Shown here: piece by piece, positions 1 to 8,588 of the stretch
Layout of the letters: each line of letters starts with the position of its first letter
How positions within the stretch are numbered: the first letter of the stretch is position 1
Assembly: GCA_016712225.1 (NCBI GenBank)
Contig: JADJRL010000003.1
Span: forward strand, 827,001-891,000
Direction of reading: 5' to 3'
DNA from: Candidatus Defluviibacterium haderslevense
GTDB lineage: Bacteria > Bacteroidota > Bacteroidia > Chitinophagales > Saprospiraceae
DNA: 64,000 nucleotides
Notes under the pieces: generated by a model
What the model was told of the DNA's origin: nothing
The model's database searches: none
The model's input: only the letters and a program-made list of their open reading frames with translations
Program-made: the position numbers and the translations under genes

Positions 1-2
1 TT

Positions 3-1523
3 ACAAATATCAGATTGGGCGGTGATTATTTTATAAATCCGCATCATACGATTGGCGTTTTAGTAACCAATGGATATCATAAAGGCGATCCTTTAGGTTT
101 CAATCGTATTAAATTAGCGAATGATGTCATCCCTTATGTTTTTGATAGTATTTTAATAGCTCACACAGAGACTCACAATATTAGAAGACAAAATACTTAT
201 AATCTCAATTACAGGTATGTCGCTCAAAAAGGAAAAAGTCTCAATGTGGATTTAGATTTTGGGCGATTTAATAATGCGTCAGATCGAAATCAACCAAACC
301 AATATTTCAATGCCGATCAAACCCAAGTTTTAAGTGAATCCGTCAACCAATTTAGTACACCAACAGATATTGATATTTATACTTTAAAATTAGATTATGA
401 TCAAGATTTGTGGACCGGCAAAATCAGTATTGGAAGCAAATTAAGTCGTGTTATTTCTGATAATACTTATTTAGTATACGATGAAATCAACCTTACTCCT
501 GTAAGAAATGATAAACGCTCCAATCGATTTAAATATGAAGAAAATGTCTATGCCGGATATATCAATTATAATAGAAATTTAAATAGTAAGTGGCAGGTTT
601 CCGGTGGACTTAGATTAGAACAAACAGATGCAACAGGAGATCTAAAAGCATTCTTACCCGAATTACAAGAACCTCCGGTTCAATTGAATTATTTGAGTTG
701 GTTTCCAAGCGCAGGAATCAGTTGGCAATTATCCCCAAAACATAATTTTGCACTAAATTATGGACGTAGAATAAACCGACCTGACTATAATGTTTTAAAT
801 CCTTTTAATAACCAGTTAAGTCAATTGTCCTTCGAAAGAGGCAATCCATTTCTAAATCCGGAAATTGTCAATAACATAGAATTAGGATATACGCTTGCTT
901 CAAGATATAATTTAAAATTTGGATATAGTTTAACCAATGATCAAATCACAAGACTTATTGGACCTGATACATCGGACCTAAGAGCGAGTTATATCAACTG
1001 GGAAAATTTAGCTACTCAAAAAATTTGGAGTGGCAATTTAAGTGCGCCCATAGATATCAATTCATTTTGGAACGCCTATATCAATTTAAGTTCAACGTAT
1101 ACAGATAATCAGGCGGACTATGGTGATGGTGCTACAGTAGATGTTCAGGCTTTTAATTATTCGATTTATGAACAAAATACATTTAATTTACCGAAAGGTA
1201 TTAAAGTTGAATTATCAGGATATTATTCTGGTCCGGGTGTTTGGGGTGGTGTATTTGTTTTTGAACCAAGTTGGAGTATAGACCTGGGCATACAAAAGAA
1301 ATTTCTTAATGAACGCCTGAATGTCAAATTGAGTGGCAGTGATTTATTTTATCAGTCCGGATGGGATGGCAAATCTGATTTTAATGGCCTAAGAGCTGAA
1401 GGTTTTGGAAGATATGATAGTCGCAGAATCAGCCTAAGTCTGGGATATCAATTTGGAAACCAAAATGTAAAATCACGCAAACGCGAAACCGGATTGGAAG
1501 TGGAAGCTGGACGGGTGCAGTAA
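3..1523 (+). CDS. TonB-receptor-like outer membrane beta-barrel protein, 5'-truncated
   Basis: This is the C-terminal part of a large outer-membrane barrel of the OMP_b-brl_3 / TonB-dependent receptor type. The frame is open to the window edge (codons upstream of the TTG at 15 read T-N-I-R-L), so the true start lies outside. The visible ~507 residues are a succession of amphipathic beta strands rich in Asn, Tyr and aromatic girdle residues, with the family-typical stretch NYGRRINRPDYNVLNPF around residue 255 and the NPEIVNNIELGY strand. The C-terminus ends in basic residues followed by a short acidic tail, as in the family. Substrate cannot be told from this part; uptake of a peptide, siderophore or glycan is usual. 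Intergenic repeats follow directly downstream. Confidence 0.85.
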   Translation, partial: TNIRLGGDYFINPHHTIGVLVTNGYHKGDPLGFNRIKLANDVIPYVFDSILIAHTETHNIRRQNTYNLNYRYVAQKGKSLNVDLDFGRFNNASDRNQPNQYFNADQTQVLSESVNQFSTPTDIDIYTLKLDYDQDLWTGKISIGSKLSRVISDNTYLVYDEINLTPVRNDKRSNRFKYEENVYAGYINYNRNLNSKWQVSGGLRLEQTDATGDLKAFLPELQEPPVQLNYLSWFPSAGISWQLSPKHNFALNYGRRINRPDYNVLNPFNNQLSQLSFERGNPFLNPEIVNNIELGYTLASRYNLKFGYSLTNDQITRLIGPDTSDLRASYINWENLATQKIWSGNLSAPIDINSFWNAYINLSSTYTDNQADYGDGATVDVQAFNYSIYEQNTFNLPKGIKVELSGYYSGPGVWGGVFVFEPSWSIDLGIQKKFLNERLNVKLSGSDLFYQSGWDGKSDFNGLRAEGFGRYDSRRISLSLGYQFGNQNVKSRKRETGLEVEAGRVQ

Positions 1524-1548
1524 TGTAACTTAGTCGTCAGTTGTGGAT

Positions 1549-1640
1549 GGTGATCGGTTTGAAGGGTAATCGGTTTGAAGGGCAATCGGTTTGAATGGTG
1601 ATCGGGTAATCAGTTTGAAGGGTAATCGGTTAATGGGTAA
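1549..1640 (-). repeat. Intergenic GATTACC repeat array, copy 1
   Basis: Four to five degenerate units of GGTAATCGGTTTGAAG / GGTGATCGG lie between the barrel gene and the convergent SGNH-like gene. Read on the minus strand the unit is ACC-ATTCAAACC-GATTACC, the same word that recurs at 46.0, 56.7, 57.8 and 58.2 kb in the opposite orientation. There is no coding potential. The rest of the 224-nt gap is AT-rich and featureless. Confidence 0.8.
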
Positions 1641-1747
1641 AGGGACATCATAGTACAACTAAAAAAATATTAAAATATAAAGCATATAAACACTTGACTG
1701 TATAATAGTTAAGAAACTAATACTAATAAATATATAGTATTACAGCT

Positions 1748-3004
1748 TTAGTAAATTACAAATTTTTCACTTCTAGGGACCAGACCTTCTTTGGTTTTAG
1801 CTTGAATTAAATAGATGCCTTTATTGAATGTAGATATTGAAATTGATTTTAACTTTTCCTGGAAATTTGATGACATTAATTTTCCTTGAGCATCAAATAT
1901 TAGAATATCTATAATTTCTACCCTTGGGTTAATGGACAATTCCTGATTACCCATTGGAATTAAATTGGAAAACAAAATACTTTGATTACCTGATTTATTA
2001 GTTTCTGTAGTTTCCGTTGTAGTATTAAAAAACCAAGGCACACAAGATTCATCAGTTGAAAAAAAAGTGTACATTAAATTTCCGATTTTCTGTTCACCTA
2101 AAGCGGTAAGATGCAATCCATCAGAACCAATATCAGTATTGCAATCCAGATAAAAACCATCCTTTCTTGCTAAATTACCATCATTCCAGCTATAATTTCC
2201 CCAGGTAGTAAATGGAATAGTCGCCTGTGCTCCTTCATATTCATAGCCGGGTTTTTGTTGGATGAGTTGTTCTACTACAAAACGAACCGCCCAACCATTT
2301 AAATAATCCCTTGGGTGTAACAATCCTTTACCGACACCACCGGGAGTAGGCATAGCAAATCCTGAATATCCGCGAGCAGCCAGATAACAAATTTTTATAT
2401 TTGGAAAATAGTGTTTTACAGTAACCAATAATTGTTGATATTCTGTTGCAAGATTCATGGGTGCATTGGGGAAACTAGTATCTCCTTGAGCGGTATTATC
2501 CGTCTCTATCCAAGCCACTTGAACCTGCTCTTGAGATAATTTCAAACTATCAAGTACTTTCAAAGCAGACTTCCAATAATTATCATCAATATTTTTCATT
2601 TTCTGAATACCCTGACCGCCAATACAGGTATTTGCAAAAACCAATTTGGAGTTTAATCTTATGTTTTGTTTAGCAATGTCAACGAAAGCATTAAACTCAG
2701 TTCGTGGATTGCTTGCACCAATACCAATAAACCCAATCAGACCATGAACATCCGGCAGACCATTAGCACTCCGAGGCACAATGTCCTTAGCAATTGAAAC
2801 AGCATCTTCAAGGTGTTTTCCTGTCTTCTGATTCAAATCATTTCCAAATAAGCCACCCGTATATCCTTTGTATAAAATTCCCGGACTAAAATCTGTCATT
2901 GGAATTAATCCAGATGGTAAGGACGAGCAATCTTTTTGTCCAGGCAGTATTTGGCTAAAACCAAATAATAAAGCAACGAAAATAATAGTATAGCGATTTT
3001 TCAT
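1748..3004 (-). CDS. T9SS-secreted SGNH-hydrolase-like protein
   Basis: A secreted protein of 418 residues. It starts with a signal peptide ending near ILPGQ (residue ~22) and ends with a type A T9SS sorting domain (residues ~335-418, with an IDILIFDAQGKLM strand and a GIYLIQAKT motif). The middle has the order seen in SGNH/GDSL esterases: a small Gly-rich strand with GIGASN near residue 95, and a late SDGLHLTALGEQ block near residue 295 supplying an Asp-x-x-His pair. The usual GDS block is not obvious, so activity is inferred only. Deacetylation or esterolysis of polysaccharide is one possibility. It is transcribed divergently from the DUF4199 gene. Confidence 0.6.
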   Translation of the reverse strand: MKNRYTIIFVALLFGFSQILPGQKDCSSLPSGLIPMTDFSPGILYKGYTGGLFGNDLNQKTGKHLEDAVSIAKDIVPRSANGLPDVHGLIGFIGIGASNPRTEFNAFVDIAKQNIRLNSKLVFANTCIGGQGIQKMKNIDDNYWKSALKVLDSLKLSQEQVQVAWIETDNTAQGDTSFPNAPMNLATEYQQLLVTVKHYFPNIKICYLAARGYSGFAMPTPGGVGKGLLHPRDYLNGWAVRFVVEQLIQQKPGYEYEGAQATIPFTTWGNYSWNDGNLARKDGFYLDCNTDIGSDGLHLTALGEQKIGNLMYTFFSTDESCVPWFFNTTTETTETNKSGNQSILFSNLIPMGNQELSINPRVEIIDILIFDAQGKLMSSNFQEKLKSISISTFNKGIYLIQAKTKEGLVPRSEKFVIY

Positions 3005-3123
3005 AACACTAAGACTTTGGAATTAAAAAAAAGTTTAACACAAAATTAATGTCCTTCAAAAAAAAATGAAAATATCAATTTTTTATAGCCACAATTGAGT
3101 TAAATTTACAGAAATTTTATATT

Positions 3124-3615
3124 ATGTATCCATACCGTATAGAAATAAAATGGGCTTTGATTTTTTCGTTAATGACCATAGTCTGGATGTTCATAGAAAA
3201 ATTAATTGGTCTTCATAGTACTCATATTGATAAACATCCGATTTATACCAATTTGATTCTGCTCCCAACAATTATCATTTATGTTTTGGCTTTAAAAAAT
3301 AAAAACAAAATAGCTTATCACGACATGATGACTTTTAAAGAAGGATTCATTAGCGGCCTCATCATGACCTTTATTATATTGATCCTGACACCCCTAATAC
3401 AATTCATCATCACGAATTGGATTTCACCTGAATATTTTTCCAATATGATTAAATATTCTGTTGAAAAGGGCTATATGACACAAACAGGCGCAGAAACCTA
3501 TTTTAATTTAAAAAGTTATTTGATCCAAATGATGTTAGGAACTATAGGAATGGGAACTTTGCTTAGTGCATTAACTGCTTATTTTTTAAGGAATAAGAAA
3601 ACACATGATTTGTGA
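3124..3615 (+). CDS. DUF4199 family membrane protein
   Basis: A small integral membrane protein of 163 residues with about four hydrophobic segments (residues ~10-27, 40-57, 72-95, 135-152). The layout, an N-terminal YRIEIKWALIFSL segment, a charged loop containing TFKEGFISG, and a final segment with a GMGTLLSALTAYFLR motif, matches the DUF4199 family common in Bacteroidota. Function unknown. Its stop codon overlaps the GTG start of the next gene (GTGA), which suggests translational coupling. Confidence 0.8.
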   Translation: MYPYRIEIKWALIFSLMTIVWMFIEKLIGLHSTHIDKHPIYTNLILLPTIIIYVLALKNKNKIAYHDMMTFKEGFISGLIMTFIILILTPLIQFIITNWISPEYFSNMIKYSVEKGYMTQTGAETYFNLKSYLIQMMLGTIGMGTLLSALTAYFLRNKKTHDL

Positions 3616-4637
3616 AGAAAAAATATTTTTCCTCCAATTATAAATCTTTTATTCCTTCGTTGTTTACTAAAAGTAATTATTTAATGTTGTTAATCATTCA
3701 ATGGATTTGGATAAGTCCAATTATAGGTCAAACTAAGTCTACAACGATTACACCATACATTCCTGACATCGTAACATTGTTTCCTAATGTAAGAGACCTT
3801 GCTATATCTCCGTTTGAAAACGAACTGTATTTTACCATTCAAAGCAGACTTGAGGAATGCTCAAGTATCGCCTATTGCCAATTGAAAAATGGAAACTGGA
3901 CCAAACCTGAAATAGCTGCTTTTTCAGGTAAATATCAGGATATGGAACCTTTCTTTACTCCTGATGGATTGAAACTTTTTTTTGTCTCAAATCGTCCTTT
4001 GAAAGATACTACAACTGAATCTAAAGATTTCGATATATGGTATATAGAGCGAACCAATAAGTCTGCCAAATGGTCAAGGCCAATCAATATTGGTTCACCA
4101 ATTAATACGAATAATAATGAATTCTATCCAACGCTAAGCTCAAATCACAATTTATACTTTACAAGTGATGGAACAAATTCAAAAGGTAAGGATGATATCT
4201 TCATGAGTACATGGGATAATGGAATTTACAGTGAACCCATTTCGCTTAGTGATTCGATTAACAGCACAGGTTTTGAATTCAATGCATTTATTGCTCCTGA
4301 TGAATCCTTTCTTTTATATACAGCATACAATAGAACTGATGGATTAGGTAGCGGAGATTTGTACGTGAGCTTTAATAAAAAAAATAATATTTGGACTAAA
4401 AGTATTCATTTAGGTAAAGAAATCAATTCATCTTTGATGGATTATTGTCCATATTATAATGCAAAATCCAAAATACTTTATTTTACAAGCAAGAGAAGTA
4501 GTGTAACAAAACAATTCAACAAACCACAAAATATTCAAGCTATACTTATGGAAATCAATCAATATGAAAATGGCCAAAGTAGACTCTATCAAATTCCATT
4601 TGATCCATCTAAGTATAATACCACAATGCTTCACTAA
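3612..4637 (+). CDS. PD40/WD40-like beta-propeller exported protein
   Basis: A 341-residue exported protein. The GTG at 3612 overlaps the upstream TGA by three bases; an internal ATG gives a shorter form that still carries a hydrophobic signal segment (LMLLIIQWIWISPIIGQ, residues ~24-40). The rest is a set of PD40 beta-propeller blades: DMEPFFTPDGLKLFFVSNR, NEFYPTLSSNHNLYFTSDG, and a third with EFNAFIAPDESFLLYTA. Such proteins sit in the periplasm or on the surface and are often fused to or neighbours of OmpA/TolB-type proteins; no partner domain is present here. No enzymatic residues recognised. Confidence 0.75.
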   Translation: MKKKYFSSNYKSFIPSLFTKSNYLMLLIIQWIWISPIIGQTKSTTITPYIPDIVTLFPNVRDLAISPFENELYFTIQSRLEECSSIAYCQLKNGNWTKPEIAAFSGKYQDMEPFFTPDGLKLFFVSNRPLKDTTTESKDFDIWYIERTNKSAKWSRPINIGSPINTNNNEFYPTLSSNHNLYFTSDGTNSKGKDDIFMSTWDNGIYSEPISLSDSINSTGFEFNAFIAPDESFLLYTAYNRTDGLGSGDLYVSFNKKNNIWTKSIHLGKEINSSLMDYCPYYNAKSKILYFTSKRSSVTKQFNKPQNIQAILMEINQYENGQSRLYQIPFDPSKYNTTMLH

Positions 4638-4679
4638 ACATATACAATAAATTTTAAAAATAGAAATCATATTTTGACG

Positions 4680-5123
4680 ATGAATATAAGAAAAGCACAA
4701 TTAGCAGATGTTCCGCAACTCAACGAACTATTTAATGAATACAGATTGTTCTACAAAAAGGAAGCTGATTTAGAAAAATCTGCTCTATTTTTAAAGGAAC
4801 GAATAACAAATAATGAATCCGTCATTTATGTTGCTGAATCAGTCCATCAAAAACTTACTGGATTTGTTCAATTATATCCACTCTTTTCCTCTACCAGATT
4901 ATGTCGTTTGTGGTTGCTCAACGATTTATTTGTTTTGCCGGAATGTCGTGGCCAGCAAATTTCTGTTTTACTCATTAATGAAGCTAAAAAATTGGCTATA
5001 GATACAGATGCCGTAGGTTTGATCTTAGAAACAGCAAAATCCAATGATATTGGTAATCAATTGTATCCGAGAACCGATTTTATATTGGATGAGGATCATT
5101 ATTATTATTATTGGGACAAATAA
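4680..5123 (+). CDS. GNAT family N-acetyltransferase
   Basis: A 147-residue cytoplasmic acetyltransferase of the GNAT fold. An N-terminal IRKAQLADVPQLNELF start, a central beta strand LTGFVQLYPLFSS, and the acetyl-CoA-binding motif A LNDLFVLPECRGQQISVLL (R/Q-x-x-G/A-like loop) are visible, then LILETAKSND and a C-terminal YPRTDFILDEDHYYYYW tail. The ATG at 4680 is preferred over an in-frame TTG at 4674. Substrate unknown. It precedes the carbonic anhydrase gene by ~70 nt and may or may not be co-transcribed. Confidence 0.85.
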   Translation: MNIRKAQLADVPQLNELFNEYRLFYKKEADLEKSALFLKERITNNESVIYVAESVHQKLTGFVQLYPLFSSTRLCRLWLLNDLFVLPECRGQQISVLLINEAKKLAIDTDAVGLILETAKSNDIGNQLYPRTDFILDEDHYYYYWDK

Positions 5124-5195
5124 TTGGAATTACGAATTAATTCTTCGCTTTAGTTTCAATAAAATGTTATTTTCGCCTCTATATAAATTACAAAT

Positions 5196-5822
5196 ATGCG
5201 AACTCATTCAAAAGATACTCAGGAAAGCATAACGCCTGATCTGGCATTCCAGATATTGATTGATGGTAATGATCGATTTGTAAATAATCTAAAGGCACAC
5301 CGAAATTTATTAGAGCAGGTTAATGAAACCAAAGAAGGCCAATTTCCAATAGCAACTATTTTAAGTTGTATAGATTCGAGAACTTCCGCAGAATTAATTT
5401 TTGATCAGGGACTTGGCGATGTATTTAGCATTCGAATTGCAGGAAATATTTTAAATGATGATATCCTTGGTAGTATGGAATTTGCCACCAAAATCATGGG
5501 AACCAAAATTATACTTGTGTTAGGACATACTCGTTGTGGAGCTATCGTCGGCGCCTGTGACAATATTAAATTTGGAAAATTAACAACACTATTAGACAAA
5601 GTACAACCCGCCATTGCACTCGAATCTAAAACCACCTCGAATCGCAATGGAAATAATGAACAATTTGTCAATAATGTTACAGAAATCAATGTTCATCTAA
5701 TCATGCAAAAAATACAAGATGACAGCGATATTATTCGTGAACTTTTAGAACAAGGCCAATTAAAAATCGTCGGCGGAGTTTATGATGTAGAAACAGGAAA
5801 AGTTGCTTTTTTTGAAAAATAA
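5196..5822 (+). CDS. Beta-class carbonic anhydrase
   Basis: Catalyses reversible hydration of CO2 to bicarbonate. It is 208 residues long, a usual size. The zinc ligands are visible as SCIDSR (Cys58, Asp60, Arg62 of the Asp-Arg dyad) and GHTRCGA (His111, Cys114), with the conserved RIAGN strand between them. Cytoplasmic: no signal peptide. It probably supplies bicarbonate for carboxylation reactions. No linked operon partner is apparent; a 249-nt gap follows. Confidence 0.93.
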   Translation: MRTHSKDTQESITPDLAFQILIDGNDRFVNNLKAHRNLLEQVNETKEGQFPIATILSCIDSRTSAELIFDQGLGDVFSIRIAGNILNDDILGSMEFATKIMGTKIILVLGHTRCGAIVGACDNIKFGKLTTLLDKVQPAIALESKTTSNRNGNNEQFVNNVTEINVHLIMQKIQDDSDIIRELLEQGQLKIVGGVYDVETGKVAFFEK

Positions 5823-6071
5823 GGTCCTCGCCTAATTCTAAAAAAGATTGTTGTATTACTTTTCTGCAATCAATAATTTGTTTCTTTGGACAGTATTTTG
5901 GATAGCTTAAAAAAGGATAACCATCTTACTTTAGTTAAACGACTTTACTGAAACTATTGACTTTAAATAATTTCATATTCTATATTTCTAAATAAGCAGG
6001 ATTTGACAAACATAGGAACGATTATTATTTGAAATTTGCGTGATTTTAAAATACAAATTAAAAAGAAATCT

Positions 6072-7481
6072 ATGATTCATTTGATAAAACGTGTGTTCAC
6101 TATTGTATTATTCGTTTCATCGATTCAAGCACAAAATATTCCGGCAGGATTAGATTCGGCACTTAATAAAACGCTCGATAGCATGAGACTTGTACTGCAA
6201 ATTAAATCCCTTAGTGCAGCCATACAATGCCCTGATGAAGCCATTTGGGCAGGTGCTAAAGGCATTTCATCTGAGAACCCAAATGTGAACGTCGAGGTAA
6301 ATGATGTTTATCTCATTGGTAGTGTAACCAAGACCATAACTTCTGCATGTATATTAAAACTTCATGAACAAAAATTACTAAATATAGATGATCCGATATC
6401 TAATTATTTGGATACCATAACTTATATAGATCCAAAAATAACAATCCGACAATTGTTACAACATACCAGCGGCATATATGATGTACTTTCCAATCCAGAG
6501 TTGCAACCCATATTAATTAATAATTTGGATTCTATTTGGAATTATGAACCGCTCATTAAAAACTTTATTAAAGCACCGCTCTTTTTAGCAGGTTCCAGAT
6601 GGTCTTATTCTAATACCAATTATTTTCTCTTGGGTATGATCATCAAAAAAGTAAGCGGAAACGAATATTATCAAGAGCTGCGAAAACTAATTTATGATCC
6701 AATAAATTTAAAATCTATTTCAATTCCTGCCTATGAACCTTTGAATAATAATGTAGCTCATGTATGGCTTGATATCACAGGTGACGGAATTGCAGACGAT
6801 GCCCACGATTTCTATATCAACTATTTATCATTAAATTCTGTTGCCGGATCAGCAGGCGGATATTTTTCCACCGCATCAGATATTACGAAATGGATGAGAA
6901 CCTATATGCGCGGAGATTTTCTATCAAGTTCTACATTGGATGAAGCCAAAAAAACGGTTCCAGCTTCTGGTAGTCAAGGTGGTGAGTATGGCTTAGGACT
7001 TATGAAAAATAGTTTCAATGGTTTTCTCGCTTATGGCCATGGTGGAGACCTTGGATATGCTGCAAGTTCCTGGTATTTCCCTGAAAAAGACATCAGTATA
7101 TCTGTATTAACCAATGATTCAAAAAATAATTCCTGGACTTTACTTCCTATTGTATCCGCATTATTAAAGACCTACAATAATTGGAAGTCAGCAGTTAGTA
7201 CCAATTCGGTTTCGAAGCCAGATTTCGAAATCAATACTTTTCCTAATCCAATTGAAGATAAATTGAACATATCAATCCATTTAACTTCTCCGGTGAATCA
7301 AATTGATTTAGTTTTATGCAACAGTTTAGGAGAAAAAATTTCATCCATTCACGATGGTCAAGTTCTTGCAGGAACACATCAATGGAACTTTAAGGATTTA
7401 TCTTTACTCTCTGAGGGTTTCTATTATTTGAATGTTGTCATAGATTCAAAAGAATCATCCACCATTAAAATTTTCAAATAG
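6072..7481 (+). CDS. T9SS-secreted serine beta-lactamase-type hydrolase
   Basis: A class C beta-lactamase/DD-peptidase-fold serine hydrolase with a T9SS tail. All three signature motifs are present: SVTK (Ser84, Lys87), Tyr179-Ser-Asn181, and HGG at 323-325 in place of KTG, typical of the esterase/transpeptidase-like branch. The signal peptide is MIHLIKRVFTIVLFVSSIQA; this decides for the ATG at 6072 over the in-frame TTG at 6036. The last ~75 residues (from about 390) form a type A sorting domain with NTFPNPIEDKLNI. Likely exported to the surface as an esterase, amidase or D-peptidase. An AraC-type regulator lies just downstream. Confidence 0.88.
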   Translation: MIHLIKRVFTIVLFVSSIQAQNIPAGLDSALNKTLDSMRLVLQIKSLSAAIQCPDEAIWAGAKGISSENPNVNVEVNDVYLIGSVTKTITSACILKLHEQKLLNIDDPISNYLDTITYIDPKITIRQLLQHTSGIYDVLSNPELQPILINNLDSIWNYEPLIKNFIKAPLFLAGSRWSYSNTNYFLLGMIIKKVSGNEYYQELRKLIYDPINLKSISIPAYEPLNNNVAHVWLDITGDGIADDAHDFYINYLSLNSVAGSAGGYFSTASDITKWMRTYMRGDFLSSSTLDEAKKTVPASGSQGGEYGLGLMKNSFNGFLAYGHGGDLGYAASSWYFPEKDISISVLTNDSKNNSWTLLPIVSALLKTYNNWKSAVSTNSVSKPDFEINTFPNPIEDKLNISIHLTSPVNQIDLVLCNSLGEKISSIHDGQVLAGTHQWNFKDLSLLSEGFYYLNVVIDSKESSTIKIFK

Positions 7482-7546
7482 TATTCTTGATGGAGTAATA
7501 AAATGCTCATAATCGGCATTACATTTAAAATCTCCCTAACCATATA

Positions 7547-7621
7547 TTTAACTTTTCATTTTAGTTAAAGTCTGATATTTTTAGACCTCAATTTACTATA
7601 GGTCTGGATTTTCATTTAACT
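7547..7621. promoter_or_regulatory. Dyad-rich region upstream of the AraC gene
   Basis: Two perfect inverted repeats lie between the serine hydrolase and the regulator: TTTAACT/AGTTAAA (7547-7553 and 7563-7569) and AGACCT/AGGTCT (7583-7588 and 7600-7605). A third TTTAACT is at 7615-7621. AraC-family proteins commonly bind their own upstream region, so autoregulation is plausible. The second dyad could instead help terminate the upstream gene. Seen as symmetry only; binding is inferred. Confidence 0.3.
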
Positions 7622-7645
7622 TTATCGCTAATTAAAAAAGTTTGA

Positions 7646-8536
7646 ATGTACAATGTTTTTAATGGGAATAGTCTGAATACTCAAACATTACCTTATAAAA
7701 GTAATTTAATCAATTATTCTGCATTTAATGAATTACTAAGTCCGATACATTTTAGAAGTTTTTCAATAAAATATGTCATTGAAGGTTGTGAAAAATACAC
7801 AGTAAACGGTAATCCATATTTTGTAAATCAAGGTGAATATTTATTAGCGAATCATTTTTCAGAAGGATTTGTAGAAATAGACAGCCACCATTTGGTAAAA
7901 GGTATTTGTATTGATGTTTCACCAAGGCTCATTTCAGAAGTAATCTCAAGTTATATTTCACCTGAAATTCCTGCAGAAGACATTCCTGAAGATGATTTTT
8001 TTAATTCACCTCATTTTTTAGAAAATCAGTATTCCTCAACGTTTACCAAAACAGGTAAGTTACTTCGTTCTCTGGATCAGGTTCTTTCCAAAAATCCATA
8101 TGGTCAACATGAATTCAGTTCAGAATTTTATCTTAAACTGGCAGAAAATATAGTTCAGGATCACATACCCATTTATAAACAACTTCAACAAATTCCTGCA
8201 ATAAAATCCGAAACTAAAAAAGTTCTGCTTAGAAAACTCAACCAGGCATTAGATTATATCAATCAACATTTTACCCATCCTTTAGTAATCTCAACTGTGG
8301 CTTCAGAATGTTGCCTTTCTGAATTTCATTTTTATAGAATGTTCAGATTGGTATTTGACATGAGCCCACAACAATACATTATTTCGAAAAAACTAAACTT
8401 CGCATTAGAATTGATTAAACAACAGGGTGCAGATATTTCTGAAGCAGCCTTGTTATCTGGGTTTTCTGATATCTCCGCATTTAGCAAAACGTTTAAAAAA
8501 CACTTTGGATGTTCTCCTTCTAAATTTCAAAAATAG
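7646..8536 (+). CDS. AraC family transcriptional regulator
   Basis: A 296-residue DNA-binding regulator. The C-terminal ~100 residues contain the paired helix-turn-helix of the AraC/XylS family: LDYINQHFTHPLVISTVASECCLSEFHFYRMF then ELIKQQGADISEAALLSGFSDISAFSKTFKKHFGCSPSKF, with the hallmark GF-x-D-x-S-x-F-s-x-x-F-K-k-x-x-G-x-x-P. The N-terminal half (residues 1-180) is cupin-like (VNQGEYLLANH) and probably senses a small ligand. Targets are unknown; the adjacent secreted serine hydrolase is the obvious candidate from position. Confidence 0.9.
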   Translation: MYNVFNGNSLNTQTLPYKSNLINYSAFNELLSPIHFRSFSIKYVIEGCEKYTVNGNPYFVNQGEYLLANHFSEGFVEIDSHHLVKGICIDVSPRLISEVISSYISPEIPAEDIPEDDFFNSPHFLENQYSSTFTKTGKLLRSLDQVLSKNPYGQHEFSSEFYLKLAENIVQDHIPIYKQLQQIPAIKSETKKVLLRKLNQALDYINQHFTHPLVISTVASECCLSEFHFYRMFRLVFDMSPQQYIISKKLNFALELIKQQGADISEAALLSGFSDISAFSKTFKKHFGCSPSKFQK

Positions 8537-8588
8537 AATTTTTTTAAAGTTTGAGAAGAAAACATTTCATCAACAAAACTAAATTCTA

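Noticed and set aside
4428..4700. 90-codon minus-strand ORF
   Set aside because: It is antisense to the propeller gene end and shows no family features.
5405..5689. 94-codon ORF on the minus strand
   Set aside because: It lies wholly inside the carbonic anhydrase gene and has no recognisable domain; a shadow frame.
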